A stretch of 64,000 bases of DNA from positions 13,948 to 77,947 of the forward strand of contig NZ_CAJTUX010000005.1 of assembly GCF_910579365.1 (NCBI RefSeq). The letters are read 5' to 3'. This DNA comes from an uncultured Oscillibacter sp. GTDB lineage: Bacteria > Bacillota > Clostridia > Oscillospirales > Oscillospiraceae. Below, in pieces: positions 17,474 to 25,946 of the stretch. The translations under genes and the position numbers were made by a program. The notes below the pieces were generated by a model. That model was not told the DNA's origin and ran no database searches. It was given only the letters and a program-made list of their open reading frames with translations. Position 1 is the stretch's first letter; the number at the start of each line of letters is the position of its first letter.

Positions 17474-18091
17474 ATGGGAAAGATCGTTGTAAACGCCGTG
17501 GGCGAGCAGTGCCCCATCCCGGTGGTAAAGGCCACCCGCGCCCTGCGGGAAATGACCGGACCGGGAACCTTGGAAGTCCATGTGGACAATGAGATCGCCG
17601 TCCAGAATCTGACCCGGATGGCCGCCGGACACAAGCTGGCCGCCCGTTCCGAAAAACGGAGCGGCCAGGAGTTTGTGGTCACTATGGAGGTGACGAATCC
17701 CGTCGGGGAGGCCCCTATGGAAGAGCCGCCGCTCTCCTGCGCCCCGGACGTCAGGGGAAATCTGGTGGTGGCGGTGGACAGCGCCGTCATGGGCCGGGGC
17801 AGCGAGGAGCTGGGCGGCGTGCTGATGAAGGGCTTTCTCTTCGCCGTGAGTCAGCTGCCGGAGCTGCCGAAAACCATGCTCTTTTACAACGGCGGGGCCC
17901 GCCTCACCTGCAAGGACTCCGCCTCCCTGGAAGACCTGAAAAACCTGGAGGCCCAGGGGGTGGAAATTCTAACCTGCGGCACCTGCCTGAACCACTATGG
18001 ACTGACGGAGGAACTGGCCGTGGGCGGCGTGACGAACATGTACTCCATCGTGGAGAAGCTGGCGGGAGCGGGCAAGGTGGTCAAGCCGTGA
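17474..18091 (+). CDS. yedF: Selenium metabolism protein YedF (TusA + DsrE-like)
   Basis: This 205-residue two-domain protein has an N-terminal TusA/SirA-like domain with the sulfur/selenium-carrying cysteine at about 13 in GEQCPIPVVKA. The C-terminal DsrE-like domain (about 95-205) has TCGTCLNHYGL, a likely second thiol site. The fusion marks selenium-dependent molybdenum hydroxylase or other selenium-labelling systems. ATG 17474 has GGAGG at proper spacing. Its stop overlaps the next start (GTGA), tying it to the cysteine-desulfurase-like gene. It probably relays activated selenium or sulfur. Confidence 0.9.
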   Translation: MGKIVVNAVGEQCPIPVVKATRALREMTGPGTLEVHVDNEIAVQNLTRMAAGHKLAARSEKRSGQEFVVTMEVTNPVGEAPMEEPPLSCAPDVRGNLVVAVDSAVMGRGSEELGGVLMKGFLFAVSQLPELPKTMLFYNGGARLTCKDSASLEDLKNLEAQGVEILTCGTCLNHYGLTEELAVGGVTNMYSIVEKLAGAGKVVKP

Positions 18092-19221
18092 TCTATCTGG
18101 ACAACGCCGCCACCACCCGGACCAAGCCTCCCGCCGTGGCCGCCGCCGTGCTGGAGGCCCTCTCCTCATATGGCAACTGCGGCCGGGGCGGGCACGAGGA
18201 CGCCCTGTCGGCGGCCCGGACCATCTACGAGACCCGGGAGAAAATCGCCGCCCTGCTGGGCTGTCCCAGGGCGGACCATGTGTGCTTCACCCAGAACTCC
18301 ACCCAGGCCCTGAACATTGCCATCTCCGGCCTGCTGGGCCCCGGGGACCACATTCTCTCCACGGATTTGGAGCACAATTCTGTCCTGCGGCCCCTGTACC
18401 GCCTCCGGGACCAGGGGGCGGCAGTGGATTTCGTTCCCGCGCCGGGGGGACGGCTGGATTATGACGGCTTTGCCCGTCTTCTGCGGCCGGAGACAAAGGC
18501 TGTGGTCTGCACCCACGCCTCCAACCTGACGGGGGACGTGGTGGATATTGACTGGGTCGGCCGCTTCGCCCGGGAGCATGGCCTGCTCTTCATCCTGGAC
18601 GCCTCCCAAACGGCAGGGGTCCTTCCCATTGACATGACCGCTCAGTGCATGGACGTGGTGTGCTTCACCGGACACAAGAGCCTCATGGGCCCCCAGGGCA
18701 CCGGAGGACTGTGCCTCCGGGGGGGACTGGAGGTCCGCCCCTTTGCGGTGGGCGGCACCGGGGTGCAGAGCTACTCCGAGTCCCAGCCCCTGGACTACCC
18801 CACCCGCCTGGAGGCCGGCACCCTCAACGGCCACGGCCTCGCGGGCCTCAGCGCCGCCCTGGACTTCCTGAACGAAACCGGCCCGGACACCATCCACGCC
18901 CGCGAGGACGCCCTGGCCCGCCGGTTTTACGAGGCGGTCAAGGACCTGACAACGGTCTACGGCGACTTTTCCGCCCCCCTCCGGGCTCCTATCGTGACGC
19001 TGAACATCGCCGGCTGTGACTCCGCCGAGGTCTCTGACGAGCTGGCGGAGCGCTTTGAAATCGCCACCCGCCCCGGCGCTCACTGCGCCCCCCGGCTCCA
19101 CCACGCTCTGGGGACAGAGGACCAGGGGGCCGTCCGGTTCTCCTGGTCGTACTTCAACACGGAGGCGGAAACCGACGCGGCGGCGGAGGCGGTCCGCGTT
19201 CTGGCCCGGGAGGCCCGGTAG
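18088..19221 (+). CDS. Cysteine desulfurase / selenocysteine lyase-like PLP enzyme
   Basis: The 377-residue class V aminotransferase-fold enzyme starts at GTG 18088 with YLDNAATTRTKPP. The PLP lysine is at about 197 (CFTGHKSLMG), a nearby aspartate/histidine set is in DASQTAG, and the catalytic cysteine is at about 333 in RPGAHCAPRLHH. It releases persulfide or selenide from cysteine or selenocysteine. Coupling by overlap to yedF and adjacency to a DUF3343 carrier gene point to selenium (or sulfur) delivery to a molybdenum enzyme rather than general Fe-S assembly. A selD gene is not in the window. Confidence 0.9.
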   Translation: MIYLDNAATTRTKPPAVAAAVLEALSSYGNCGRGGHEDALSAARTIYETREKIAALLGCPRADHVCFTQNSTQALNIAISGLLGPGDHILSTDLEHNSVLRPLYRLRDQGAAVDFVPAPGGRLDYDGFARLLRPETKAVVCTHASNLTGDVVDIDWVGRFAREHGLLFILDASQTAGVLPIDMTAQCMDVVCFTGHKSLMGPQGTGGLCLRGGLEVRPFAVGGTGVQSYSESQPLDYPTRLEAGTLNGHGLAGLSAALDFLNETGPDTIHAREDALARRFYEAVKDLTTVYGDFSAPLRAPIVTLNIAGCDSAEVSDELAERFEIATRPGAHCAPRLHHALGTEDQGAVRFSWSYFNTEAETDAAAEAVRVLAREAR

Positions 19222-19223
19222 AG

Positions 19224-19460
19224 ATGCGGGAACGGTCGGAAAAATGCGTGGTGACCTTCCTCACCACCGCCGGGGCCATGGCCATGGAGGCCGCCTGCCA
19301 GACGTCCGGTCTGCCGGGACGGCTGATCCCCGTGCCCCGGAGCGTCACCGCCGGCTGCGGGCTGTGCTGGGCCGCGCCGCCGGAGGCCCGGGAGGACCTG
19401 GAGGAGCTGGTGATGAAAAAACACTTGGATGTGGACGGAATTTATGCTATTATCCTCTGA
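19224..19460 (+). CDS. DUF3343 putative Se/S carrier protein
   Basis: The 78-residue protein matches the DUF3343 pattern: a strand-helix start (CVVTFLTTAGAMAMEAAC), PGRLIPVPRSVTAGCGLCWAA with a conserved CGxC thiol pair, and a short C-terminal helix. The family occurs with yedF and selenium-dependent molybdenum hydroxylase genes and is proposed to carry selenium or sulfur. It begins two bases after the desulfurase-like gene, within the same operon. Confidence 0.88.
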   Translation: MRERSEKCVVTFLTTAGAMAMEAACQTSGLPGRLIPVPRSVTAGCGLCWAAPPEAREDLEELVMKKHLDVDGIYAIIL

Positions 19461-19473
19461 GAGGTGATGCTGT

Positions 19474-19647
19474 TTGTCCAACATCTGCGAGGACTGCGTC
19501 TGCTATGACTACGACGGGGAACTGGAGGCCTTCATCTGCACCATGGACCTGGACGAGGACGAGATGGAGCGCTTTTTGAAGGGGACCAATACCGCCTGTC
19601 CCTTCTACCGCCCCGGAGGCGACTACAAAACCGCCGCGAAACAGTGA
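19474..19647 (+). CDS. Small cysteine-rich protein, DUF6472-like (57 aa)
   Basis: The 57-residue frame starts at TTG 19474 with GAGGTGAT upstream. It begins MSNICEDCVCYDYDGELEAF, continues ICTMDLDEDEMERFL and ends with TACPFYRPGGDYK. Five cysteines (CxxCxC, one central, one near the end) suggest a zinc or Fe-S knuckle. I recognise this pattern as the DUF6472 type seen in Clostridia. It lies between DUF3343 and the Nudix gene, 12 bases from each. Function is unknown; co-transcription suggests a link to the selenium operon or to Nudix. Confidence 0.8.
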   Translation: MSNICEDCVCYDYDGELEAFICTMDLDEDEMERFLKGTNTACPFYRPGGDYKTAAKQ

Positions 19648-19658
19648 GGGAGGACCTT

Positions 19659-20177
19659 ATGGAACTGGTAGACCTATACGACGAAAACCGCCTCCCCCTG
19701 GGGAAAACCGGGGAGCGAAGCGCCGGGCGGGCCCCCGGCGAGTACCGGACGGTGGTCCATGTCTGCGTTTTTGACCGCCGGGGACGGCTGCTGATTCAAC
19801 AGCGGACCCCGGAAAAATTCATCTGGCCGAACCTCTGGGACCTGTCCGTAGGCGGCGGCGTGGACGCGGGAGAGACCAGCCGCCAGGGAGCGGAGCGGGA
19901 GTTTCGGGAGGAGCTGGGCTGGCCCCTGGACCTCGGCGGTCTCCGCCCCTCGGTGACGGTGAACTTTGACGGCGGCTTCGACGACTTCTTCCTCGTTCAA
20001 ATGGACCTGGCCCTGGAGGACCTGACCCTGCAAAAGGAGGAAGTCCGGGCCGTCCGCTGGGCCGCTCTGGACGAAATCCTGGACATGCTGGCGGAGGGGA
20101 CCTTCATCCCCTACCCGGAGAGTTTTCTGCGCTTCCTGTTCGACATGCGGGACCAGTTCGGCTTTCCCACAAAATAG
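19659..20177 (+). CDS. Nudix hydrolase, isopentenyl-diphosphate isomerase-like subgroup
   Basis: The 172-residue protein starts at ATG 19659 with GGGAGG upstream. The Nudix box is visible as GGGVDAGETSRQGAEREFREELGW (about residues 70-93) with the metal-binding REFREE core. The N-terminal LVDLYDENRLPLGKTGERS and WPNLWDLSVGG resemble the YfcD/IDI-like Nudix subgroup. Substrate is uncertain: a nucleoside diphosphate derivative or a small diphosphate. It closes the operon ahead of a terminator. Confidence 0.88.
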   Translation: MELVDLYDENRLPLGKTGERSAGRAPGEYRTVVHVCVFDRRGRLLIQQRTPEKFIWPNLWDLSVGGGVDAGETSRQGAEREFREELGWPLDLGGLRPSVTVNFDGGFDDFFLVQMDLALEDLTLQKEEVRAVRWAALDEILDMLAEGTFIPYPESFLRFLFDMRDQFGFPTK

Positions 20178-20182
20178 CGGCA

Positions 20183-20214
20183 AAAAACCGGAAGGACCAT
20201 CCTTCCGGTTTTTC
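20183..20214. terminator. Terminator after the Nudix gene
   Basis: AAAAACCGGAAGG and its complement form a 13-bp stem with a 5-base loop, flanked by A and T tracts so it works on both strands. Confidence 0.85.
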
Positions 20215-20265
20215 TCAATTTTAAAAAATTCTGATTCCAAGCCACCGGCGCTCTGGTCTTTTCAT

Positions 20266-20655
20266 CTACTCGCCGTCCAGTCCGTACTCCGCCCGCCAGG
20301 CGGCCAGCTCCGCCTCGTCCTTGTCGTCCAGGGCGTGGAGACCGCTGCGGCTTTCCATATGGTGGGTCAGCTCATGGGAGAGGGTCTGGCGAAGCTCCGT
20401 CCGCCAATCCTCCTCCGTCCAGTCCTCCCGCTCCGCCAGGGCGGCGAAGGAGCCGTAATAGAGGTTGATATACCGGCCCAGCAGGTCCTCGCGGTACTCC
20501 CCCAGGACGTACATCTCCCCCGCCGGGAATTCCGGGTCCGGCACGGCGTCCTCCAGCAGGTTCACGCCGCCGTTGAGCCCGTCGAACAGGGCCTCCGGGA
20601 AGGGCTCCGCCAGTTCGTCCAGCAGCTCCCCCGCCTGATCAAAGCTCAGGCGCAT
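20266..20655 (-). CDS. Small zincin-like metallopeptidase family protein
   Basis: The 129-residue protein has the zinc-binding [16 protein letters not shown] near 92-107: HExxH plus a downstream glutamate, the minimal zincin motif. The N-terminal half is an alpha/beta layout seen in the metallopeptidase family formerly DUF1025. No signal peptide, so it is cytosolic. It overlaps the HAD phosphatase gene by 10 bases, indicating coupled translation. Whether it is an active protease is unknown. Confidence 0.88.
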   Translation of the reverse strand: MRLSFDQAGELLDELAEPFPEALFDGLNGGVNLLEDAVPDPEFPAGEMYVLGEYREDLLGRYINLYYGSFAALAEREDWTEEDWRTELRQTLSHELTHHMESRSGLHALDDKDEAELAAWRAEYGLDGE

Positions 20656-21308
20656 GGGCCCTCCAGAATGACGCTCTCCAGCTCCTCCATGGTATCCGCC
20701 AGCCGGTCCGCCCCGGCCTCCTCCAGGGAAGAACGGGGCCGGAAGCCCCAGGTGACGCCGCAGGCCTTCAATCCCGCGTTGTGGCCTGTCTGGATGTCCA
20801 CGCTGCTGTCCCCCACGAAGAGGGTGCTTTCCGGCTTGGCGTCCAGCTCCTTCATGATGCTGTGAATTCCCGCCGGGTCGGGCTTTACGGGCACGCCGTC
20901 CACCTTTCCCCGGACCAGCCGGAAAAAGCCCGGCAGATAATGCTCCACGATCTCCCGGCTGAAGCTGTCGGCCTTGTTGGAGTACACCGCCATCTGCACC
21001 CCGGCGGCCTTCAGACGCTCCAGCAGCTCCGGAATGCCGGGATACGGGGCGGTGGCGTCCATGTTGTGCTCACCGTAGTACTCGCTGAACTGGGAGAGGG
21101 TGTTCATCAAAATCAGAGGGCTTCGGCAGCCCTCGGGAGAGAACTTGGAAACCAGATTGGGAATGCCGTGGCCCACCATGGCCTTGAACCGCTCCACCGA
21201 GTGCTCCGGCCAGCCGTTGCGGCGGCAGACCCAGTTCCCGGCGGCGGCCAGGTCCTCGATGGTGTCCAGCAGGGTTCCGTCCAGGTCAAAAATCACGGTA
21301 TGATACAT
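20646..21308 (-). CDS. HAD family phosphatase, phosphoglycolate phosphatase-like
   Basis: About 220 residues from ATG 21308, which I favour over 21320 because AGGTGT lies just upstream of it. Motif I is [10 protein letters not shown] (nucleophile and acid aspartates), motif II is in VYSNKAD, the motif III lysine is in VPVKPDP, and motif IV is [16 protein letters not shown]. The helical cap between motifs I and II is that of phosphoglycolate phosphatases (Gph). It removes phosphate from a small phosphorylated metabolite in the cytosol. It is the upstream partner of the metallopeptidase gene. Confidence 0.9.
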   Translation of the reverse strand: MYHTVIFDLDGTLLDTIEDLAAAGNWVCRRNGWPEHSVERFKAMVGHGIPNLVSKFSPEGCRSPLILMNTLSQFSEYYGEHNMDATAPYPGIPELLERLKAAGVQMAVYSNKADSFSREIVEHYLPGFFRLVRGKVDGVPVKPDPAGIHSIMKELDAKPESTLFVGDSSVDIQTGHNAGLKACGVTWGFRPRSSLEEAGADRLADTMEELESVILEGPCA

Positions 21309-21497
21309 ATGACACCTCATAATCAGTTATCGGAATGGTGAAGGAAACTTGGAATATCCGCCGGTTCCTCAGCTATAGATATTCTAACAAGCCCCCTCCC
21401 CCTTTGCAAGTGACGAAGGGACTGAAAGCCGGGGGCGGCGGCGGCGGCTTTTTTAGCGTATCTGGCAAAAAGGAGCGGGAAAGGGAACCTCCGACCC

Positions 21498-21526
21498 TTG
21501 ACTTTTCCCTCCAAAGCGTGGATAAT
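21498..21526 (+). promoter_or_regulatory. Promoter of gltX
   Basis: TTGACT (21498-21503), 17 bases, GATAAT (21521-21526), 58 bases before the gltX ATG. No T-box leader is present. Confidence 0.7.
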
Positions 21527-21584
21527 GGCAATGTCTTACACCAAACCCGCCGGGACCCATCCGGCTTGACTCGGAGGTTTTTCT

Positions 21585-23069
21585 ATGGCTCCTGACAGCC
21601 GCTTTTTCCAGGACATGGAGGACCGCATCCCCAAGGGGACGGTCCGCACCCGCTTCGCCCCCTCCCCCACGGGCTACATGCACGTGGGCAATCTCCGCAC
21701 CGCCCTGTACACCTGGCTCATCGCCCGGCACCACCACGGCACCTTCATCCTCCGCATCGAGGATACGGACCAGGGCCGTCTGGTGGAGGGCGCCACGGAC
21801 GTCATCTACCGCACCATGGCCGAGTGCGGCCTGACCCACGACGAGGGCCCCGACGTGGGCGGTCCCACGGGACCCTACATCCAGTCGGAGCGCCGGGACC
21901 TGTACGGCAAATATGCCAAGCTCCTGGTGGAGAAGGGCGCGGCCTACTACTGCTTCTGCGAGAAGACCGAGTCCGAGGAGGACAGCGGCGGCTTCGACCG
22001 GGCCGCCGACCCCTGCCGTGACCTCTCCCAGGAGGAAATCGACGCCAATCTGATGGCGGGAATGCCCTACGTCATCCGCCAGCGCATCCCGCAGGAGGGG
22101 ACCACCACCTTCCACGACGTCTCCTTTGGGGACATCACCGTGGAAAACAAGACCCTGGACGATCAGGTCCTTTTGAAGCGGGACGGCCTGCCCACCTATA
22201 ACTTCGCCAACGTGGTGGACGACCATCTCATGGGCATTACCCACGTGGTCCGGGGCAGCGAATACCTCTCCTCCGCCCCGAAGTACAATCTGCTGTATGA
22301 GGCCTTCGGCTGGGACATTCCCACCTACGTACACTGCTCCCCCGTCATGCGGGACCAGCACAACAAGATGAGCAAACGCCATGGGGACCCCTCCTACGAG
22401 GACCTGATCCAGCAGGGCTATCTGACCTCCGCCGTGCTGAACTACGTGGCGCTGCTGGGCTGGGCCCCCAAGGGCGAGCGGAGCGAGCAGGAGGTCTTTT
22501 CCCTGAAGGAGCTGGTGGACGCCTTCGACATCGCCGGCATCTCCAAGTCTCCCGCCATCTTCGACATGGAGAAGCTGACCCATTTCAACGCCCTGTACCT
22601 CCGCGCCATGACGCCGGAGGACTTCGCCAAAACCGCGGAGCCCTATATCCGGCAGACCGTGAAAAACCCCTCCGTCGACGCGGCGGCGGTGGCCGCCCTT
22701 CTCCAGGCCCGGTGCGAAAAGCTGACGGACATTCCGGAGAAGGTGGACTTCTTCGACGCTCTGCCGGACTATGACGCCGCCCTCTTCACCAACAAGAAGT
22801 CCAAGACCGACGGCGAGGTTTCCAAGCGCATGCTGGAGGCCGCCGTCCCCGTCCTGGAGGCCCTGCCGGACTGGACCCAGGACGCCGTTCACGACTGCCT
22901 CATCGCCCTGGCGGAGCAGCTTGGCGTCAAGAACGCCACGCTGATGTGGCCCGTCCGCATCGCCGCGGCGGGCAAGCAGGTGACCCCCGGCGGCGCGGTG
23001 GAAATCTGTCACATCCTGGGCAGGGAGGAAACCCTCCGCCGCCTGCGCCTGGGCCTTGCGAAGCTGTAA
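21585..23069 (+). CDS. gltX: Glutamyl-tRNA synthetase
   Basis: The 494-residue class I aminoacyl-tRNA synthetase charges tRNA-Glu. The HIGH-type signature appears as APSPTGYMHVGN (about 25-36) and the KMSKR loop as KMSKRHGD near 258. The C-terminal anticodon-binding helices follow. It is of discriminating or non-discriminating bacterial type; which one cannot be told by eye. The ATG has GGAGG at good spacing. asnA follows after 48 bases, possibly co-transcribed. Confidence 0.96.
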   Translation: MAPDSRFFQDMEDRIPKGTVRTRFAPSPTGYMHVGNLRTALYTWLIARHHHGTFILRIEDTDQGRLVEGATDVIYRTMAECGLTHDEGPDVGGPTGPYIQSERRDLYGKYAKLLVEKGAAYYCFCEKTESEEDSGGFDRAADPCRDLSQEEIDANLMAGMPYVIRQRIPQEGTTTFHDVSFGDITVENKTLDDQVLLKRDGLPTYNFANVVDDHLMGITHVVRGSEYLSSAPKYNLLYEAFGWDIPTYVHCSPVMRDQHNKMSKRHGDPSYEDLIQQGYLTSAVLNYVALLGWAPKGERSEQEVFSLKELVDAFDIAGISKSPAIFDMEKLTHFNALYLRAMTPEDFAKTAEPYIRQTVKNPSVDAAAVAALLQARCEKLTDIPEKVDFFDALPDYDAALFTNKKSKTDGEVSKRMLEAAVPVLEALPDWTQDAVHDCLIALAEQLGVKNATLMWPVRIAAAGKQVTPGGAVEICHILGREETLRRLRLGLAKL

Positions 23070-23117
23070 TCTCCGCCCCCATATTTTTCAAATTAAATAA
23101 AGGACTGGTTTTATCTC

Positions 23118-24125
23118 ATGAGCAAACTCACCATCCCCGCCGGCTACAAAATGCCTCTGAGCAACAACGAACTCCAGCGAGCCATTGAACTTATTCACGA
23201 GGATTTTCAGCGCAGCCTCACCCTTCGTTTGAACCTCCACCGGGTCTCCGCCCCCCTGTTTGTGGACGGCCGCACCGGCCTGAACGACGACCTCAACGGC
23301 GTGGAGCGCCCCGTCGCCTTCGAAATCCCTGACGTGGGCACCGAGGGGCAGGTGGTTCACTCCCTGGCCAAGTGGAAGCGCTTGGCCCTGAAGCGCTACG
23401 AGTTCCCCGAGGGCTGCGGCCTCTACACCGATATGAACGCCATCCGCCGGGATGAGGTTGTGGACAATCTCCACTCCATCTATGTAGACCAGTGGGACTG
23501 GGAGAAACACATCGGCCAAAAAGACCGAACCCTCCAGTACCTGAAGGACACCGTGCTGAACATCGTAAGCGCCCTGTGCGACACCGCCTCCGTCCTGCGG
23601 AACCACTTCCCTGTCCTCACCTTCCGGCCGGAGCGGGACGTGTGCTTTCTCACCACCCAGGAGCTGGAGGACCGCTATCCGAACCTGAACCCGGCGGAAC
23701 GGGAGACGGAAATCTGCCGGGAGCACCAGACGGTATTCCTGATGCAGATCGGCAAAACCCTGAAATCCGGAACCCGCCACGACGGCCGGGCCCCGGACTA
23801 TGACGACTGGGAGCTCAATGGGGACATCCTCATGTGGAACCCGGTGCTGGAGCGCTCCTTCGAGGTTTCCTCCATGGGCATCCGGGTGGACGCGGAGGCT
23901 CTGGACCGCCAGCTCACCGCCGCCGGATGCGACGAACGGCGGAAGCTGCCCTTCCATCAAATGCTGCTCAACGGCGAACTGCCACAGTCCATCGGCGGCG
24001 GCATCGGACAGTCCCGGGTGTGCATGCTGCTGCTGGGGGCCTGCCACATCGGCGAGGTCCAGGCCAGCCTCTGGGACAAGGAGACCCTCGAGGACTGCGA
24101 GAAGGCGGGCATTACCTTGCTGTAA
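23118..24125 (+). CDS. asnA: Aspartate-ammonia ligase (AsnA-type asparagine synthetase)
   Basis: The 335-residue enzyme makes asparagine from aspartate, ammonia and ATP and is structurally akin to class II aminoacyl-tRNA synthetases. Typical features: VSAPLFVDGRTGLNDDLNG near 46-64, RDEVVDNLHSIYVDQWDWEK near 114-133, and the C-terminal GGGIGQSRVCMLLLG resembling class II motif 3. Length matches the family (about 330). Ammonia-dependent AsnA fits an amino-acid fermenter with ample ammonium. Confidence 0.95.
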   Translation: MSKLTIPAGYKMPLSNNELQRAIELIHEDFQRSLTLRLNLHRVSAPLFVDGRTGLNDDLNGVERPVAFEIPDVGTEGQVVHSLAKWKRLALKRYEFPEGCGLYTDMNAIRRDEVVDNLHSIYVDQWDWEKHIGQKDRTLQYLKDTVLNIVSALCDTASVLRNHFPVLTFRPERDVCFLTTQELEDRYPNLNPAERETEICREHQTVFLMQIGKTLKSGTRHDGRAPDYDDWELNGDILMWNPVLERSFEVSSMGIRVDAEALDRQLTAAGCDERRKLPFHQMLLNGELPQSIGGGIGQSRVCMLLLGACHIGEVQASLWDKETLEDCEKAGITLL

Positions 24126-24128
24126 CGC

Positions 24129-24161
24129 ACTTTTCTTGAAAGAAAAGTACGCAAAAGAACT
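24129..24161. repeat. Palindromic intergenic sequence, possible dispersed repeat
   Basis: ACTTTTCTT and AAGAAAAGT form a 20-base palindrome (24129-24148), followed by ACGCAAAAGAACT. I have an impression of similar sequences in intergenic spaces of related clostridia, which needs a genome search. There is only one copy here. Confidence 0.4.
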
Positions 24162-24232
24162 TCGGCGCGCTCTGGCGGTCCGGGGGTATCCGGGCTGGAG
24201 CGGCGGCAGCGCCGTCTCGGCTTGAAGATGGA

Positions 24233-24276
24233 GAAGGACCGGCGGGGATGTTTCCTCGCCGGTCCTTCCGCTCTTT
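24233..24276. terminator. Terminator between asnA and the anti-sigma gene
   Basis: GAAGGACCGGCG and its complement form a 12-bp stem with a 12-base loop, followed by CTCTTTTT on the plus strand. Confidence 0.75.
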
Positions 24277-24287
24277 TTCAGGGGTGC

Positions 24288-25208
24288 TCACTCGACCGCG
24301 AGAGCGGGCGCGTCCTCCTTGGGCCGGATGATCACCGTTTCGTTCCCGTCCGCATCTACGCTTCTCTCCGTCTCGAACTCCTCCGTTTCTGCCGCCGTCC
24401 GTTCATTGCTCCAGCCGTTCAAGCCGGTGGATTCCACGAAGGCGTCCGCCGCCGCCGGGTCTGCCTTGGCGGGGTCCAGAGGCAGGGTGAAGAGGGCATG
24501 GACGCCGGTGAAGTCCTCACAGAAGGCGATGGTCCCGTCCTCCGCCATGGTGAACGTGTTATTGTCCGGGACGAAGCCCTCGTAGAAGGCCATGTAAACC
24601 GTGCGGTCCGCGAACATCTCAATGCTGGCGGTATCCAACAGAAAATAATATACGTTGTCCTTGGCGAAGCCCTGGGCAAAGGCATCCAGGGTCCAGTTGT
24701 TCACCGCCCGAGGGGAGTAGCCCTCCACCAGAGGGGTCATCGTGAAGCTGCTGAAATCGAAATCCCAGTTTTCCAAAAGGGCGCCGTCCAGCCGCCGGAG
24801 AGCCAGGACGGAATACGTGTGGTCTTGTTCCAGGTCCTGATTCAAAACGTCCAGGTTCCTCCCGGAGACCAGACCCAGCAGGGTGATGGAGTAGCCCCCG
24901 TTCTCCACGGTTTCGTTGAGCAAAAGCGCGTCCTTGCCGCTGAACGCCTCCGCCAGCAGGGGCTGGTCGTACTCCTCCGCCACCTGGGCGGGGGTCAGCC
25001 AGGCGAAGGCGGCGGAGACGGACACCACCAGTAAGGCGATGCAGGCCGCAATGAGTACAGCCATTTTTTTTGTCTTGTTGAACGTCATGTCGGTACACTC
25101 CTTTTCCAATTCTCGGGCACGTTTTTGCAGCAGGTCCGCCGTCCGCTCCTGAAAATCCGCGGAAAAGGAGAGTTCGTCGAAGGCTTTGCGATAGTCTTCC
25201 CGGTTCAT
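24288..25208 (-). CDS. Membrane-bound anti-sigma factor-like protein (DUF4179-like)
   Basis: The 306-residue protein has a cytoplasmic N-terminal segment (MNREDYRKAFDELSFSADFQ, about 1-46), one transmembrane helix (about 49-70, KMAVLIAACIALLVVSVSAAFAW), and a large extracytoplasmic beta-rich domain with a signature-like ISGKDALLLNETVENGGYSI region after the helix. This is the layout of DUF4179-type anti-sigma factors. Its start overlaps the stop of the ECF sigma gene by 4 bases (ATGA), the usual pairing. It should hold the sigma factor at the membrane until an envelope signal arrives. Confidence 0.85.
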   Translation of the reverse strand: MNREDYRKAFDELSFSADFQERTADLLQKRARELEKECTDMTFNKTKKMAVLIAACIALLVVSVSAAFAWLTPAQVAEEYDQPLLAEAFSGKDALLLNETVENGGYSITLLGLVSGRNLDVLNQDLEQDHTYSVLALRRLDGALLENWDFDFSSFTMTPLVEGYSPRAVNNWTLDAFAQGFAKDNVYYFLLDTASIEMFADRTVYMAFYEGFVPDNNTFTMAEDGTIAFCEDFTGVHALFTLPLDPAKADPAAADAFVESTGLNGWSNERTAAETEEFETERSVDADGNETVIIRPKEDAPALAVE

Positions 25209-25687
25209 ACTGCGTCCTCCCTCAGCATCTGCCGCAGCCGCTCCCGGCCGCGGGCCAGGCGGGTGCCCACCGTGGCGGCGGGCAGGCCCAGCAGTTTGGC
25301 AATTTCTCGGATGGAATATCCCTCGTAGTAATGGAGGTGAATCACGGCCCCGTATTTTTCCGGCAGGGTCCGGACGGCGGAGCGGAGCTCTTCACCGGCG
25401 CTCTCCGGGGCTGCAGGTTCCGTAACATCCTCCAGAGGGATGTTTCGCTGTTCCGCTTTTCGGCGGATGTCGCTTGCGCGCTGAAGGGTGGTTCGGATCA
25501 GCCAGGCCTTCTCGTGCTCCCCGTCCCGAAAGGCGGGCCGGGCAGTAAGCAGGCGCAAAAACGCCTCCTGCACGGCGTCCTCCGCGTCGGCGGCGGAGCT
25601 CAGGCGGGTACAGGCCAGCCGCAGCAGCATGGGACTGTACTCCGCCACAATCCGGCATATGGTTTCATCGGTACCAAATGGAACCAC
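25205..25687 (-). CDS. ECF-type sigma-70 family RNA polymerase sigma factor
   Basis: About 160 residues. I favour GTG 25687 as start, with AGGGAG upstream, over TTG 25696. Sigma region 2 is visible in YSPMLLRLACTRL and DAEDAVQEAFLRL, and region 4 as LPEKYGAVIHLHYYEGYSIREIAKLLGLPAATVGTRLARGRERL, a helix-turn-helix for the -35 element. It has no region 1 or 3, as in ECF factors. It is paired with the membrane anti-sigma gene and probably controls its own operon. Confidence 0.92.
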   Translation of the reverse strand: MVPFGTDETICRIVAEYSPMLLRLACTRLSSAADAEDAVQEAFLRLLTARPAFRDGEHEKAWLIRTTLQRASDIRRKAEQRNIPLEDVTEPAAPESAGEELRSAVRTLPEKYGAVIHLHYYEGYSIREIAKLLGLPAATVGTRLARGRERLRQMLREDAV

Positions 25688-25710
25688 GGTCCTCAACTCC
25701 CTTCACTACC

Positions 25711-25757
25711 AACACGTCCGGAAGCCGGGAAATTTTTCACTCCCCCCGAAAAATTTC
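25711..25757 (-). promoter_or_regulatory. Candidate ECF autoregulated promoter with a perfect inverted repeat
   Basis: On the minus strand a TGAAAA (25739-25734) and CGTGTT (25716-25711) with 17 bases between them resemble ECF -35 and -10 boxes upstream of the sigma gene. GAAATTTTTC (25729-25738) and GAAAAATTTC (25748-25757) form a perfect 10-bp inverted repeat with a 9-base spacer overlapping the -35. It could be an operator or two tandem -35 elements. Confidence 0.4.
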
Positions 25758-25871
25758 ATCCGGCGTCCTGGGGAAACCTTCCGCGTCTTCTCCCCTTACA
25801 ATTTGCAGTTCTGCCGCAAAGCGCCCTTCCGGCAAAGACTTTGTAATTTTTGACAAAAACCGAAAAAACCT

Positions 25872-25900
25872 ATGACAAATCTGTGGGTGTGTTGTATAAT
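25872..25900 (+). promoter_or_regulatory. Promoter of the glycogen debranching gene
   Basis: ATGACA (25872-25877), 17 bases, TATAAT (25895-25900), 47 bases before GTG 25947. A second TTGACA is at 25850-25855. Confidence 0.65.
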
Positions 25901-25946
25901 GGACTTGTATTCTACAGTCGCCAAACCGGCGAGGAAGGAGTTCCCG

